Counted from the stretch's first letter, positions 1-7,820 are shown. The stretch is DNA of 34,504 nt from SAR202 cluster bacterium (GCA_016872285.1 VGZZ01000028.1:1-34504); one strand, 5' to 3'. Notes: generated by a model not told the origin, from the letters alone. Made by a program: numbers and translations.

Positions 1-16
1 GGGTGGGGAGGCGGGT

Positions 17-43
17 GGGGGGGGGGGGGGGGGGGGGGGGGGG
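17..43. repeat. 27-base G homopolymer at the window edge
   Basis: An uninterrupted run of 27 G bases directly after a G-rich stretch. Bacterial genomes rarely keep such runs, and poly-G at a contig end is a known artefact of two-colour Illumina chemistry. The bases to its left should not be trusted. Confidence 0.7.
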
Positions 44-147
44 ATATGGGGCCAGGGCGGCGACGACGCTGGCCTGGGAGATTACCGCCACGAGCAATAC
101 CGAAAGGAGAAGAAGCAAAAGCCTGAAGCGCCGACAATTTTAAACAT
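44..147 (-). CDS. possible 5' end of an exported protein, frame broken
   Basis: A minus-strand ATG at 147 has a strong Shine-Dalgarno (AGGAGGA, complement of 151-157). In its own frame it stops after about 21 codons. One base out of frame, the same stretch encodes a typical signal peptide: Arg-rich start, then LLLLLLSVLLVAVISQASVV. Adding one base in the A/T run near 138-144 would join ATG, basic residues and hydrophobic core. I infer the start of a secreted or lipoprotein gene running off the left edge, with a frameshift or sequencing error. The mature protein cannot be identified. Confidence 0.25.
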
Positions 148-202
148 GAATCCTCCTAATAATTTAAAGACCTAACGCAGATCTAGGAAGGAACAGAAAT
201 AT

Positions 203-228
203 AGGACTAGTCTTAGCAGACTAGTCCT
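203..228. other. perfect 11-bp inverted repeat (hairpin)
   Basis: AGGACTAGTCT at 203-213 and its exact complement AGACTAGTCCT at 218-228 flank a 4-base loop (TAGC). No T run follows on either strand, so it is not a classic intrinsic terminator. It lies between the broken minus-strand start at 147 and the promoter of the dehydrogenase gene. It could be an operator or an mRNA hairpin; function unknown. Confidence 0.5.
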
Positions 229-319
229 GAGACGACGAGACTTTAGCCGTAATCGCGAGGTCTTGTCAAGGGAAAAGTTGTCATTAGGTGGGACGCCGGG
301 AAGGAGCTGGCGGATAGAG

Positions 320-348
320 TTGGGAAGGGCGCGGGCATGGGCTATAAT
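320..348 (+). promoter_or_regulatory. sigma-70-type promoter for the first dehydrogenase gene
   Basis: TTGGGA (320-325) and a perfect TATAAT (343-348) are separated by 17 bases. Transcription would start near 355, about 23 bases before the ATG at 378. This is consensus matching by eye. Confidence 0.5.
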
Positions 349-377
349 GGCGGCGATATAGAAGGGCAGGTGACGAA

Positions 378-1367
378 ATGGCAAAGCCCAAGGTATTTGT
401 CGCACGCCGCATATTCCAAGAAGCGCTGGACATGATCTCTAAGGAGGCGGAGGTGGAGCTATGGGAGGATGAGATGCCGCCGCCCCGCGAGGTGCTGCTG
501 AGGAGGGTGGAGGGGAAGGACGGGGTGCTGTCGCTGCTGACGGACAAGGTGGACGGGGAGCTGATGGACCGGGCGCCGAAACTGAAGGTTATCAGCCAGA
601 TTGCGGTGGGGTACGACAATATAGATGTAGCCGAGGCGACGAAGCGGGGGATACCGGTGGGGTACACGCCGGGGGTGCTGACGGACGCGACGGCGGACAT
701 GGCGTTCCTGCTGATGATGGCGGCGTCGAGGAGGCTGGTGGAGGGGATGGACTTTGTGCGGGCGGCGAAGTGGAAGACGTGGCACCCGCTGCACTTCCTG
801 GGGCCGGACATATCGGGGGCGACGTTGGGGATTATCGGGATGGGTCGGATAGGGTTCGAGATGGCGAAGCGGGCGCGAGGGTTTTCGATGCCGGTTATAT
901 ATTCGGACATCTATCGCCGCAAGCCGGAGGAGGAGCGGGAGCACGGGCTGACGTATATGAGCATGGACGATGTGCTGAAGAAGGCGGACTTTGTCAGCGT
1001 GCACGTGAACCTGACCAAGGAGACGTATCATCTGATTAGCGACAAGCAGCTGGAGGTGATGAAGCCGACGGCGGTGCTGGTGAACGCGGCGCGGGGTCCC
1101 GTGGTGGACCCGAAGGCGCTGTATAAGGCATTGAAGGCGAAGAAGATATTCGCGGCTGGGCTGGATGTGACGGAGCCGGAGCCGATAAAGATGGACGACC
1201 CGCTGCTGACGCTGGACAACTGCGTGATAGTGCCGCACATCGCCAGCGCGACGTTTAAGACTAGGTTGAAGATGTCGACGATGGCGGCGGAGAACCTCAT
1301 CGCGGGGCTGAAGGAGGAGAAGCTGCCGACGTGCGTGAACCCGCAGGTATACGAGGGGAAGAGGTAG
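378..1367 (+). CDS. D-isomer-specific 2-hydroxyacid dehydrogenase (glyoxylate/hydroxypyruvate reductase type)
   Basis: 329 residues, normal length for the NAD(P)-dependent D-2-hydroxyacid dehydrogenase family, which reduces 2-oxoacids such as glyoxylate or hydroxypyruvate in the cytoplasm. The dinucleotide-binding loop GIIGMGRIG is at 151-159. The catalytic set is present: Arg239 in NAARGPVVD, Glu268 in TEPEP and His287 in PHIASAT. The YTPGV...ATADMAF stretch (96-110) is typical of the GyaR branch. The ATG at 378 follows GGGCAGGTGAC. A paralogue lies at 2856-3854 and the two share 3' flanking sequence, suggesting local duplication. Substrate cannot be fixed from sequence; the family is sure. 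Confidence 0.9.
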   Translation: MAKPKVFVARRIFQEALDMISKEAEVELWEDEMPPPREVLLRRVEGKDGVLSLLTDKVDGELMDRAPKLKVISQIAVGYDNIDVAEATKRGIPVGYTPGVLTDATADMAFLLMMAASRRLVEGMDFVRAAKWKTWHPLHFLGPDISGATLGIIGMGRIGFEMAKRARGFSMPVIYSDIYRRKPEEEREHGLTYMSMDDVLKKADFVSVHVNLTKETYHLISDKQLEVMKPTAVLVNAARGPVVDPKALYKALKAKKIFAAGLDVTEPEPIKMDDPLLTLDNCVIVPHIASATFKTRLKMSTMAAENLIAGLKEEKLPTCVNPQVYEGKR

Positions 1368-1838
1368 GGAGAGAGGGAACGTGCCGCAGGGGCAGGCGGC
1401 AGTGATAAAGCATTGTTGAGCCAAGGTTTCACCAGCTTTGCACGGAAATTGGGGGTTGGTCTCATTCGGGGCCACCATCCCCTTTATCCCCTTCCTCTTC
1501 GGGAAGGGGAAAGAAAAAGACACCACAACCCCCTCCTTCGACCAGGCTCAGGACGGCGTCTAGCTCCCCCTTCGCCTTTCAGGCCGAAGGGGGAGGACCA
1601 GACCAGCCTCCCGAATCCCCACCTGCTTAGACGGCTCATCGCTCCTCATAAACAAGCCCATCATAGAAGAAAATGAAAGCTCGGAACTTCCCTTAATGTG
1701 CATCACGCGTATCAAGGGGGAGAAGGTGAGACGAAGGGACGGTGGTCGGTAAAAACGGGGGAACCTGTACTAAAGGACACCTGACACTGGCTTTTCCAGG
1801 GCGTTTTACATCGTGAGACCAATGGAGAGGAGCTAGTG
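1368..1838. repeat. gap with degenerate copies of several palindromic repeats
   Basis: No gene is visible. From 1376 there is an AACGTGCCGCAG/GGCAGG stretch and a GTGATAAAG...ATTGTTGAGCC leader, the 5' part of repeat family A, ending in a diverged hairpin near 1485-1510. A family C piece (CCTTCGACCAGGCTCAGGA) follows near 1535-1556, then a hairpin of CCCCCTTCG and CGAAGGGGG near 1566-1593. Another ATCAAGGGGGAGAAGGTGAG remnant is near 1710. Confidence 0.55.
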
Positions 1839-2423
1839 ATGCTGAAGCGATTGAAGACCAAGATAGCGGTAATAATAGTGGCGGCGGTGGCGGTGATGGC
1901 CCTGACGGCGGTGGGTGTGGCCATGGCTGACAGCCACGGTCCGACACCCAACAACCCCAATTCGACGGAGACACAGACGCCGGAGGAGTTGAAGTCGGCG
2001 TTGAAGGAAGCGCACGATGAGGTCAAGGATGAGCAGATTGAGGCTCGAATCGCGCTGGCGCTGGCGAAGCTGGTGGAGAAGGGGAAGCTGACGCAGGCGC
2101 AGGCGGACGAGCTGATGGCGTGGATTAAGGCCCGGCCGGAGTGGCTGAACAACCCGGTGAACTTCTGGGGCCATCTGCATGGGGATGATGATCATAAGGA
2201 GCGGAAGCATGAGGTGAAGGTGCAGATAAAGGAGACCCGGCAGATTATCAAGCAGAAGAATGGTGAGGTTAAGGAGCGGGTGAATGAGGTGCGGGAGAAT
2301 GTGAAGGAGCGGAACGAGAAGATGCGGGAGGAGATGAAGGCCCGGGAGGAGGAGTTTAAGAAGAGGATGGAGGAGTTCAAGGAGAGGATGAAGAAGATGC
2401 ACGAAGACGCAAACCATGACTAA
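1839..2423 (+). CDS. secreted charged coiled-coil protein of unknown function
   Basis: 194 residues from the ATG at 1839, which has GGAGAGG eight bases upstream; a GTG three bases earlier is also possible. Residues 1-30 form a signal peptide: a Lys/Arg start, a hydrophobic Ile/Val/Ala core and an AMA cleavage motif before DSHG. A helical segment follows (about 46-95, with KLTQAQADELMAWIKARPEW). From about 110 to the end the protein is a long Lys/Glu-rich helix with coiled-coil spacing. There are no cysteines and no enzyme motif. An intrinsic terminator follows, so it is monocistronic. Periplasmic or cell-surface location is inferred. Function unknown. Confidence 0.75.
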   Translation: MLKRLKTKIAVIIVAAVAVMALTAVGVAMADSHGPTPNNPNSTETQTPEELKSALKEAHDEVKDEQIEARIALALAKLVEKGKLTQAQADELMAWIKARPEWLNNPVNFWGHLHGDDDHKERKHEVKVQIKETRQIIKQKNGEVKERVNEVRENVKERNEKMREEMKAREEEFKKRMEEFKERMKKMHEDANHD

Positions 2424-2451
2424 CGTATGTAAAGGTTAGTCGAGCCGATGG

Positions 2452-2486
2452 AAAGGCCCTCCGAGGAGTCGGGGGGCTTTTCTTTT
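2452..2486 (+). terminator. intrinsic terminator after the coiled-coil gene
   Basis: AAAGGCCCTCCGA pairs with TCGGGGGGCTTTT across a GGAG loop, with the T-rich tail TTTTCTTTT. It begins 28 bases after the stop codon. Confidence 0.8.
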
Positions 2487-2855
2487 GGGAGGGGGAAGGA
2501 GTGGTATTGATAAAGGGTCGTGCCTCTGGTGTTTCACCCTCTCTTCCTTCGACCTTGCTCAGGACGGCGTCTGTTCTCCCCTCCCGATTGGCATCGGGAT
2601 CTCGATTAGATACTGGCTAAGGAGCTCGACGTCAAGGGGGAGAAGGCCTGAGGGGAGAGCGGCGTCGGCTAGATTTATGAAGTGTGCTAATGTGCGGGAC
2701 GTTGAGATTCCTCCACTACGGTCGGAATGACGTGACCGCCATGCCTGGGGTATGGTTGGCTGAGGGAGGGGGGTTGGGGTATAGTCGGGGCCGAGAAAGC
2801 GAGGGCTGACACTTCGACAAGCTTAGGGTGAGCGGCCCTCCAGACGAGGTCAAAG
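2487..2855. repeat. gap with repeat remnants and a candidate promoter
   Basis: No gene is visible. It holds a family A leader (GATAAAGGGTCGTGCC, then TTTCACCCTCTCTTCC, about 2508-2545), a family C piece (2545-2570), a short family B relative (GAGATTCCTCCAC... CGGAATGACGTGA, 2704-2733) and a further C relative at 2813-2835. A candidate promoter is TTGGCT (2756-2761), 18 bases, TATAGT (2780-2785). Confidence 0.5.
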
Positions 2856-3854
2856 ATGAGTAAGAAGGCGAGGGTGTTTGTGACTCGGAGGGTGCCGGAG
2901 GAGGCCCTTCGACTACTGGCTCAGGGCGGGCTCCCCCAGTCGGTGGAGGTGGAGGTGTGGCCGGAGGAGGAGCCGCCGCCGCCGGAGGTGCTGCGGGAGA
3001 AGGTATCTTCGATAGAGGGATTGTACACGAATATTATGGACAGGGTTGACGATAGCGTGCTGGCGGCGGGGAAGAGCCTGAGGGTGGTGAGCCAGATGGC
3101 GGCGGGGCTGGACAACATCGACGTGGGGGCGGCGACTCGGCGGGGGATACCGGTGGGGTATACGCCGGGGATTGTGGCGGCGGCGACGGCGGACCAGACG
3201 TTTGCGCTGCTGCTGGCGTCGGCGAGAAGGGTGTCGGAGAGCGGGAGGTGGGTGAGGGCGGGGAACTGGAAGATAGCGTTCCACCCGATGTACTGGCTGG
3301 GGTGGGAGGTGCACGGGTCGACGATAGGGATTGTGGGGATGGGGAAGATTGGGATGGAGGTGGCGAAGCGGGCGAGGGGGTTCGATATGCGGGTGCTGTA
3401 TTGCAGCAGGCGTCGGAACGAGGAGGCGGAGAAGGTGTACGGGGCGGAGCGCCGGGAGCTGGCGTCGTTACTCAGGGAGAGCGATTTTGTGAGCTTGCAC
3501 GTGCCGCTGACGCCGGAGACTCGTGGGCTGGTGGGGGAGAGGGAGCTTCGGTCGATGAAGAAGACGTCGATACTGGTGAACGCGGCGCGGGGGCCCGTCG
3601 TCGACGCAAAGGCGCTGTACCGGGCGCTGAAGGAGGGGTGGATAGCGGGGGCGGCGCTGGATGTGACGGACCCGGAGCCGATGCCGGCGGGGGACCCGCT
3701 GCTGACGCTGGAGAATTGCGTGGTGGCACCGCACCTGGGGAGCGCGACGGTGGGGACGCGGACGCGGATGGCGGTGGCGGCTTCCAAGAATTTGTTAGCG
3801 GGGTTGAGGGGGGAGAGGCTGCCGCTGTGTGCGAACCCGGAGGTCTACGATTAG
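2856..3854 (+). CDS. D-isomer-specific 2-hydroxyacid dehydrogenase, paralogue with a repeat-encoded insert
   Basis: 332 residues, clearly homologous end to end to the protein at 378-1367. The nucleotide-binding loop GIVGMGKIG is at 158-166. Catalytic residues are Arg245 (NAARGPVVD), Glu274 (TDPEP) and His293 (PHLGSAT). Aligned to its paralogue, it carries about five to eleven extra residues near 19-29 (RLLAQGGLPQS). These are encoded by a CCCTTCGACTACTGGCTCAG-type palindrome at about 2904-2938, the same repeat found in rpe and the fakA tail. The insert sits in the N-terminal substrate domain, away from the catalytic residues, so activity is probably kept. ATG 2856 follows GAGGTCAAAG. Confidence 0.9.
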   Translation: MSKKARVFVTRRVPEEALRLLAQGGLPQSVEVEVWPEEEPPPPEVLREKVSSIEGLYTNIMDRVDDSVLAAGKSLRVVSQMAAGLDNIDVGAATRRGIPVGYTPGIVAAATADQTFALLLASARRVSESGRWVRAGNWKIAFHPMYWLGWEVHGSTIGIVGMGKIGMEVAKRARGFDMRVLYCSRRRNEEAEKVYGAERRELASLLRESDFVSLHVPLTPETRGLVGERELRSMKKTSILVNAARGPVVDAKALYRALKEGWIAGAALDVTDPEPMPAGDPLLTLENCVVAPHLGSATVGTRTRMAVAASKNLLAGLRGERLPLCANPEVYD

Positions 3855-4138
3855 GGGAACGTGCCGCAGCGGCAGGAGGCATTGTTGCACGAGTCCTCTT
3901 GTCCAGTGTTTCACCCTCACCTTATATCCTCTCCCATCAAGGGAGAGGAAGTTTTTGTGGCGGTGGCGGCTTCCAAGAATTTGTTAGCGGGGTTAAGGGG
4001 AGAGAGGGTGCCGTTGTGCCAATCCAGAAGTCTACGATTAGGGAAACGTGCCGCAATGTTAGGAGGCATTGTTGCGCCTGTCGTTGGTGGCAGGGTTTCA
4101 CCCTCACCTTAGTCCTCTCCCATCAAGGGAGAGGAAAG
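3771..4138 (+). repeat. tandem duplication of the dehydrogenase gene 3' end plus repeat A
   Basis: The segment from 3771 (last 28 codons of the dehydrogenase, its stop, the AACGTGCCGCAG stretch and a family A hairpin) recurs from 3960. The offset is 189 bases. The second unit still translates as AVAASKNLLAGLRGER but loses the stop region, so it is a diverged gene fragment. Each unit ends in the CTCTCCCATCAAGGGAGAG hairpin (about 3929-3950 and 4115-4137). Confidence 0.8.
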
Positions 4139-4200
4139 GAAAAGGGCGGACAAGGGACAGAACCCCCGCAAAGGGAAGGTAATTAAGAAAAGGAAGGTAT

Positions 4201-5601
4201 ATGGCTGAGAAGAAGACGAAGCAGCAGTATTTCACGATTGCGGAGGCGGGGAGGCTGATTAAGGGGAGGAAGCTGTCGCCGGTGGAGCTGACCCGGATGT
4301 GCCTGTCGAGGATTGAGGAGGCGGACGATAGGGTGCACGCGTATATCACGGTGACGGGGGACATGGCGCTGAAGGAGGCGCGTCGTGCGGAGAGGGAGGT
4401 GATGGCGGGGGAGTATCGAGGGGGGATGCACGGGATACCGGTGGGGTACAAGGACCTGTTTATGACCAAGGGGGTGCTGACGACGTGCCACTCCAAGGTG
4501 CTGGAGGAGTGGGTGCCGTCGGAGGACGCGACGGCGGTGGTGCGGCTGCGGGAGGCTGGCGCGGTGATGGTGGGGAAGCAGTCGCTGAGCGAGTTTGCGT
4601 TTGGGGGGACGAATTTCAAGCTGCCATGGCCGCAGCCGGCGAACCCGTGGGACACGGCGTACAGCCCTGGGGGGAGCAGCAGCGGCAGCGCCATAGGGAT
4701 AGCCACGGGGATGTGTTTAGGGGCGATGGGGAGCGACACGGGCGGGTCGATACGGGTGCCGTCGTCGCACGTGGGGGTAGTCGGGCTGAAGCCGACGTTC
4801 GGGAGGGTGAGCGTGAAGGGGATGGTGCCGCTGAGCTGGTCGCTGGACAACGCGGGGCCCATGGCGTGGACGGCGGAGGACGTGGCGATAATGCTGCAGT
4901 CGGTGGCGGGGTACGACGCGTCGGACCCGAACTCGGCCAAGGCGCCGGTGTCGGACTATTTGCAGTGGATCGACGAGGGGGTGGAGGGCATGACGCTGGG
5001 AGTGTGCGACGCGTTTATGGACCCGAAGGTGATAAACGGCGAGACGCTGAAGGCGGTGGAGTCGGCGATAGGGGTGCTGAAGAAGCTGGGGGCGAAGGTG
5101 AAGAAGGTGTCGTTTCCATCGATGCGATATATGGACTCGGCGTGGACGTGTATTGTGCGGGCGGAGGGGTACACGTACCACGAGTACAATTTGAGGCATC
5201 GTCCGGAGGATTTTGGGGAGAACGTGCGGTACAAGCTGAGCGCGGGGTCGCTGTATTCGGCGGCGGACTACATACAGTCGCAGAGGGCACGGCAGGTAAT
5301 CAAGGCGGAGTTTTTGTCGGTGATGGAGGGGGTGGACGCACTGGTGATGCCGACGACGGTGAAGACGGCGGAGCGGCTGGACGAGTACAACCTGTACAAC
5401 CCGTCGTGGACGGGGAACTTGACGAGGACCTTCGATATGACGGGGCAGCCGGCGGTGAGCGTGCCGTGCGGGTTTAACGGGAAGGGATTACCTATTGGAT
5501 TTATGATAGCTGGACGCCCATTTGACGAAGCAACTGTATTAAGAGTTGCACATACATATCAACAAAATACCAAATGGACGCAAAAGAGGCCGGCGGTGTA
5601 G
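4201..5601 (+). CDS. amidase-signature family enzyme (GatA-like amidase)
   Basis: 466 residues. The family hydrolyses amide bonds with a Ser-cisSer-Lys triad, seen here as Lys84 (PVGYKDLF), Ser159 (SPGGSSSGSA) and Ser183 (GSDTGGSIRVPSSH). Their spacing of 75 and 24 residues equals that of GatA. No gatB or gatC is adjacent, so a stand-alone amidase is more likely than the tRNA amidotransferase subunit, though gatA elsewhere cannot be excluded. AAGGAAGG precedes the ATG. The last 36 codons or so (5485-5590) are much richer in A and T than the rest of the gene (TTA, ATA, CAA, AAT codons), an abrupt change within one frame. Substrate unknown. Confidence 0.88.
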   Translation: MAEKKTKQQYFTIAEAGRLIKGRKLSPVELTRMCLSRIEEADDRVHAYITVTGDMALKEARRAEREVMAGEYRGGMHGIPVGYKDLFMTKGVLTTCHSKVLEEWVPSEDATAVVRLREAGAVMVGKQSLSEFAFGGTNFKLPWPQPANPWDTAYSPGGSSSGSAIGIATGMCLGAMGSDTGGSIRVPSSHVGVVGLKPTFGRVSVKGMVPLSWSLDNAGPMAWTAEDVAIMLQSVAGYDASDPNSAKAPVSDYLQWIDEGVEGMTLGVCDAFMDPKVINGETLKAVESAIGVLKKLGAKVKKVSFPSMRYMDSAWTCIVRAEGYTYHEYNLRHRPEDFGENVRYKLSAGSLYSAADYIQSQRARQVIKAEFLSVMEGVDALVMPTTVKTAERLDEYNLYNPSWTGNLTRTFDMTGQPAVSVPCGFNGKGLPIGFMIAGRPFDEATVLRVAHTYQQNTKWTQKRPAV

Positions 5602-5640
5602 GGAGGGAGGCCACCCCACGCCCACGCTGGTGGGAGGTGG

Positions 5641-5710
5641 CAGTGATAAAGAAACGTTGGTGCCAGGGTTTCACCCTCTCTTCTATTCTCCCCCATCAAG
5701 GGGGAGAAAG
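5641..5710 (+). repeat. family A palindromic repeat
   Basis: GTGATAAAGAAACG leader, GCCAGGGTTTCACCCTC core, then a hairpin of TTCTCCCCC and GGGGGAGAA around ATCAA. It lies between the amidase stop and the thiD 3' end. Confidence 0.75.
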
Positions 5711-5731
5711 GGGGAAAGCAGGGCGTTGCAC

Positions 5732-6682
5732 CTACGAAGTGCAATGTGGCACCAGGGTAGTCAGATTCTTCGACTGCGTCCCAATGAGCACATCGGGACT
5801 TCGCCCAGAATGACAGTACGCTGCGTGGGTTGCGGGAAGAAGCGTGGCAGCGGACGTTTCGATTAGATCCTGAGTCCTTCCGCGGAAGGGATCAGGATGA
5901 CATCTTAAAGAAGTGGTTGAGGGGCCGTGGCCGCGGCCTACGGGGCAGGCGGCTTTTAGGGCGGACGTGACGTAGTCTTTGGCCTGGGCGAAGGCGTCGA
6001 CGAGGGGGAGGTTGTGGGCGAGGCCGGCGGCGATGGCGGAGGCGAAGGTGCAGCCGGTGCCGTGGGTGTTTTTGGTGTCGATGCGCGCTGAGGTGAACTC
6101 GTGGAAGGCGTGGCCGTCGTAGAGGCGGTCGGTGGCGGGGCCGGGGAGGTGGCCGCCTTTGACGACGACGGCGCGGGCGCCCATGGCGACGATTCGCTTG
6201 GCAGCTTCTTTAGCCTGGGCGGCGTTTGTTATGTTAAGGCCGGTGAGGGCCTCGGCCTCGGGGATGTTGGGGGTAACGACGGCGGCGAGGGGTAGAAGGC
6301 GGGTACGGAGGGCGTCGATGGCGTCGGAGCGGAGGAGGCGGTCGCCGGACTTGGCGACCATGACGGGGTCGACGACGAGGTTGGTGACGCGGTGGTGGCG
6401 CAGTCGCTGGGCGACGGTGTCGATGATGGAAGCGGAGGAGAGCATGCCGGTCTTGACGGCGTGAGCGCCGATGTCGTCAAGGACGGCGTCGATCTGGGCG
6501 GCGATGATATCGGTGGGGATTTCGTGGACGGCGGCGACTCGGAGGGTGTTCTGGGCGGTGACGGCGGTGATGACCGAAGCGCCGTAGCAGCGGAGGGCGG
6601 CGAAGGTCTTGATGTCGGCCTGGATGCCTGCGCCGCCGCCGGAGTCGGAGCCGGCGATGGTGAGGCAGATGGGAGGGGTCAT
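5732..6682 (-). CDS. thiD: hydroxymethylpyrimidine/phosphomethylpyrimidine kinase with repeat-encoded tail
   Basis: 316 residues. ThiD phosphorylates HMP to HMP-P and then HMP-PP in the cytoplasm, the pyrimidine branch of thiamine synthesis. The N-terminal [17 protein letters not shown] motif (11-27), the [12 protein letters not shown] stretch (103-114) and the catalytic [12 protein letters not shown] (205-216, Cys211) are intact. Family members normally end near the GHGP at 251-254. Here about 58 more residues follow, encoded by a TCCTGAG...TCAGGATGACA palindrome (about 5863-5906) and the family B copy at 5764-5815, giving [18 protein letters not shown]. The gene therefore stops inside repeats. 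ATG 6682 has a G-rich Shine-Dalgarno. It is the last gene of the TPP-controlled operon. Confidence 0.92.
   Translation of the reverse strand: MTPPICLTIAGSDSGGGAGIQADIKTFAALRCYGASVITAVTAQNTLRVAAVHEIPTDIIAAQIDAVLDDIGAHAVKTGMLSSASIIDTVAQRLRHHRVTNLVVDPVMVAKSGDRLLRSDAIDALRTRLLPLAAVVTPNIPEAEALTGLNITNAAQAKEAAKRIVAMGARAVVVKGGHLPGPATDRLYDGHAFHEFTSARIDTKNTHGTGCTFASAIAAGLAHNLPLVDAFAQAKDYVTSALKAACPVGRGHGPSTTSLRCHPDPFRGRTQDLIETSAATLLPATHAAYCHSGRSPDVLIGTQSKNLTTLVPHCTS
5764..5815. repeat. family B palindromic repeat, inside the thiD 3' extension
   Basis: GATTCTTCGACTGCGTCC, a short middle, then GGGACTTCGCCCAGAATGACA. Related copies are at 6779-6822, 7874-7925, 9167-9210, 23358-23409, 26280-26323 and 34239-34282. 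On the minus strand it is translated in frame at the end of thiD. Confidence 0.8.
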
Positions 6683-6916
6683 ATACCCCCCTCTCTAACT
6701 CTCCGCCACAAAGAGGAAAGAGTAAGAAGCAATAAGAACTGGCTTTTGTCTAGTGATGACCAGATAGCACACAAACCAGATTCTTCGACTACGTCCGAGT
6801 ACAGACTTCGCTCAGAATGACAAGTTGTTTCCATTTTAGTAATTAACGCGGCGTCGCTAGTTAATGTCACGTTGAGATTTCTCGGCCGCGCTCGAAATGA
6901 CGCGACATCCGCCCCT
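6683..6916. repeat. gap between tenA and thiD with family B repeats
   Basis: A diverged CCCCTCTCTAACTCTCC stretch lies at 6686-6720, a full family B copy at 6779-6822, and a short B relative (TTGAGATTTCTCGGCCGCG... GAAATGACG) at 6871-6903. No gene is visible. Confidence 0.7.
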
Positions 6917-7660
6917 TCACTCGGGCCATGATTCACCGTGGTAGGCCATTTGGAAGAAGAGGTATTCATAGCGGAGCGTGTCGCGGAAGATGCGGCGGAG
7001 GCGGGGGATGTTGGGGTTGGGGGTGGAGTCCAGGGTGCGGCGCATCCAAGCGACGAAGGTGGAGAGTTCGTCGCCGGCGTGGATTTCGATCCACTGGCGG
7101 TAGAAGGGATCGGAGGGAAGGCCCCTCCCCAGGCCCCGACCCCCCATCCTAACCTTCCCCCTCAAGGGGGGAAGGGACTTGTCGGATGCCGGCGAGCCTT
7201 TCACGAGACGCTGGGACCAGTCGACGTAGACCCATTCGGCGCAGAGGAGGGCGGTGAGGATGTCGGGGAAGCTGCCCTGGAGGGCGATGTTTTTGAGGAG
7301 GTCGCCGAAGGCGCGGGTGGTGGGGAGGGGTTCGAGGGCGCGGACCTGGGCTTGGGTGAGGCCCATCTTGTCGAAGGCGTCTTGGAAGAGTTTTTCCTCG
7401 CCGCCGAGGACGGAGTGGAGGAAGGCGACGAGGGGCCGGGCGTGGTGGAAGTCGGGGGCTTTGGCGGCGCCGAGGGTGAGGAGGTAGACCCAGTCGCGGA
7501 GGAAGAGGTGGTCTTGCTGGAAGTAGCGCTGGAATTTGTCCCAGGGGAGGGAGCCGTCGCCGAGTTCCAGGACGAAGGGGTGGGTGACGGTCCTTTCCCA
7601 GAGTGGGGCGGCCTCTTTTTTGAGGGTGGAGGTGAGGGAGGGTTGTCTGCGGGTGGGCAT
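6917..7660 (-). CDS. tenA: TenA family aminopyrimidine aminohydrolase with a repeat-encoded insertion
   Basis: 247 residues from the ATG at 7660; a TTG at 7678 would add six. TenA (thiaminase II) hydrolyses 4-amino-5-aminomethyl-2-methylpyrimidine to HMP, salvaging thiamine breakdown products. Numbered from the TTG start: an Asp in YFQQDHLFLRDW (56), the likely nucleophile Cys146 (ALLCAEWVY) and Glu238 (RYEYLFFQMAY). Residues about 164-188 (ASDKSLPPLRGKVRMGGRGL...) have no counterpart in the family, which runs straight on to DPFYRQWIEIHA. They are encoded by a palindromic repeat at about 7119-7194. Its edges share TCGGA, a possible 5-base target duplication. The frame survives, so the protein may be active with a loop. 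Confidence 0.9.
   Translation of the reverse strand: MPTRRQPSLTSTLKKEAAPLWERTVTHPFVLELGDGSLPWDKFQRYFQQDHLFLRDWVYLLTLGAAKAPDFHHARPLVAFLHSVLGGEEKLFQDAFDKMGLTQAQVRALEPLPTTRAFGDLLKNIALQGSFPDILTALLCAEWVYVDWSQRLVKGSPASDKSLPPLRGKVRMGGRGLGRGLPSDPFYRQWIEIHAGDELSTFVAWMRRTLDSTPNPNIPRLRRIFRDTLRYEYLFFQMAYHGESWPE
7119..7194. repeat. palindromic repeat inserted in frame within tenA
   Basis: CCCCCATCCTAACC followed by the hairpin CTTCCCCC/TCAA/GGGGGGAAG; the same hairpin type recurs at about 32167-32202. It replaces nothing: tenA homology continues on both sides. TCGGA occurs at both edges. Confidence 0.7.
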
Positions 7661-7741
7661 GAGGTTAGGGACAACCAATCATCTTGATCTTCCCTAACAG
7701 GGAAAGAGACCAGAAGGGAGGCCATGGGAGGTATAGTTCAG

Positions 7742-7820
7742 CCTGGCGGACGGAGCGTAGTGCTAGTGTTTCACCCTCACCTTCATCCTCTCCCATCAAG
7801 GGAGAGGAAAGAAGAAGGGG
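7742..7820 (+). repeat. family A repeat, near-identical to 34105-34183
   Basis: 79 bases starting CCTGGCGGACGGAGCGTAG, then GTTTCACCCTCACC and the CTCTCCCATCAAGGGAGAG hairpin, ending AAAGAAGAAGGGG. It differs from the copy at 34105-34183 by one base. It lies between thiY and tenA. Confidence 0.9.

Noticed and set aside
459-1526. Long minus-strand Arg/His/Leu-rich frame opposite the first dehydrogenase
   Set aside because: Antisense shadow; no family similarity.
1413-1676. 87-residue plus-strand frame after the first dehydrogenase
   Set aside because: Low-complexity, repeat-derived, no ribosome-binding site.
3929-3950. Family A hairpins as intrinsic terminators
   Set aside because: They have strong stems but no following T run on either strand, and occur inside genes and operons.
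3248-4186. 312-residue plus-strand frame rich in Gly, Ala and Glu
   Set aside because: Shadow of the second dehydrogenase in another frame, typical of GC-rich DNA.
4201-5601. Amidase as GatA of the tRNA amidotransferase
   Set aside because: Triad spacing fits, but no gatB or gatC is adjacent; kept as amidase-signature enzyme of unknown substrate.
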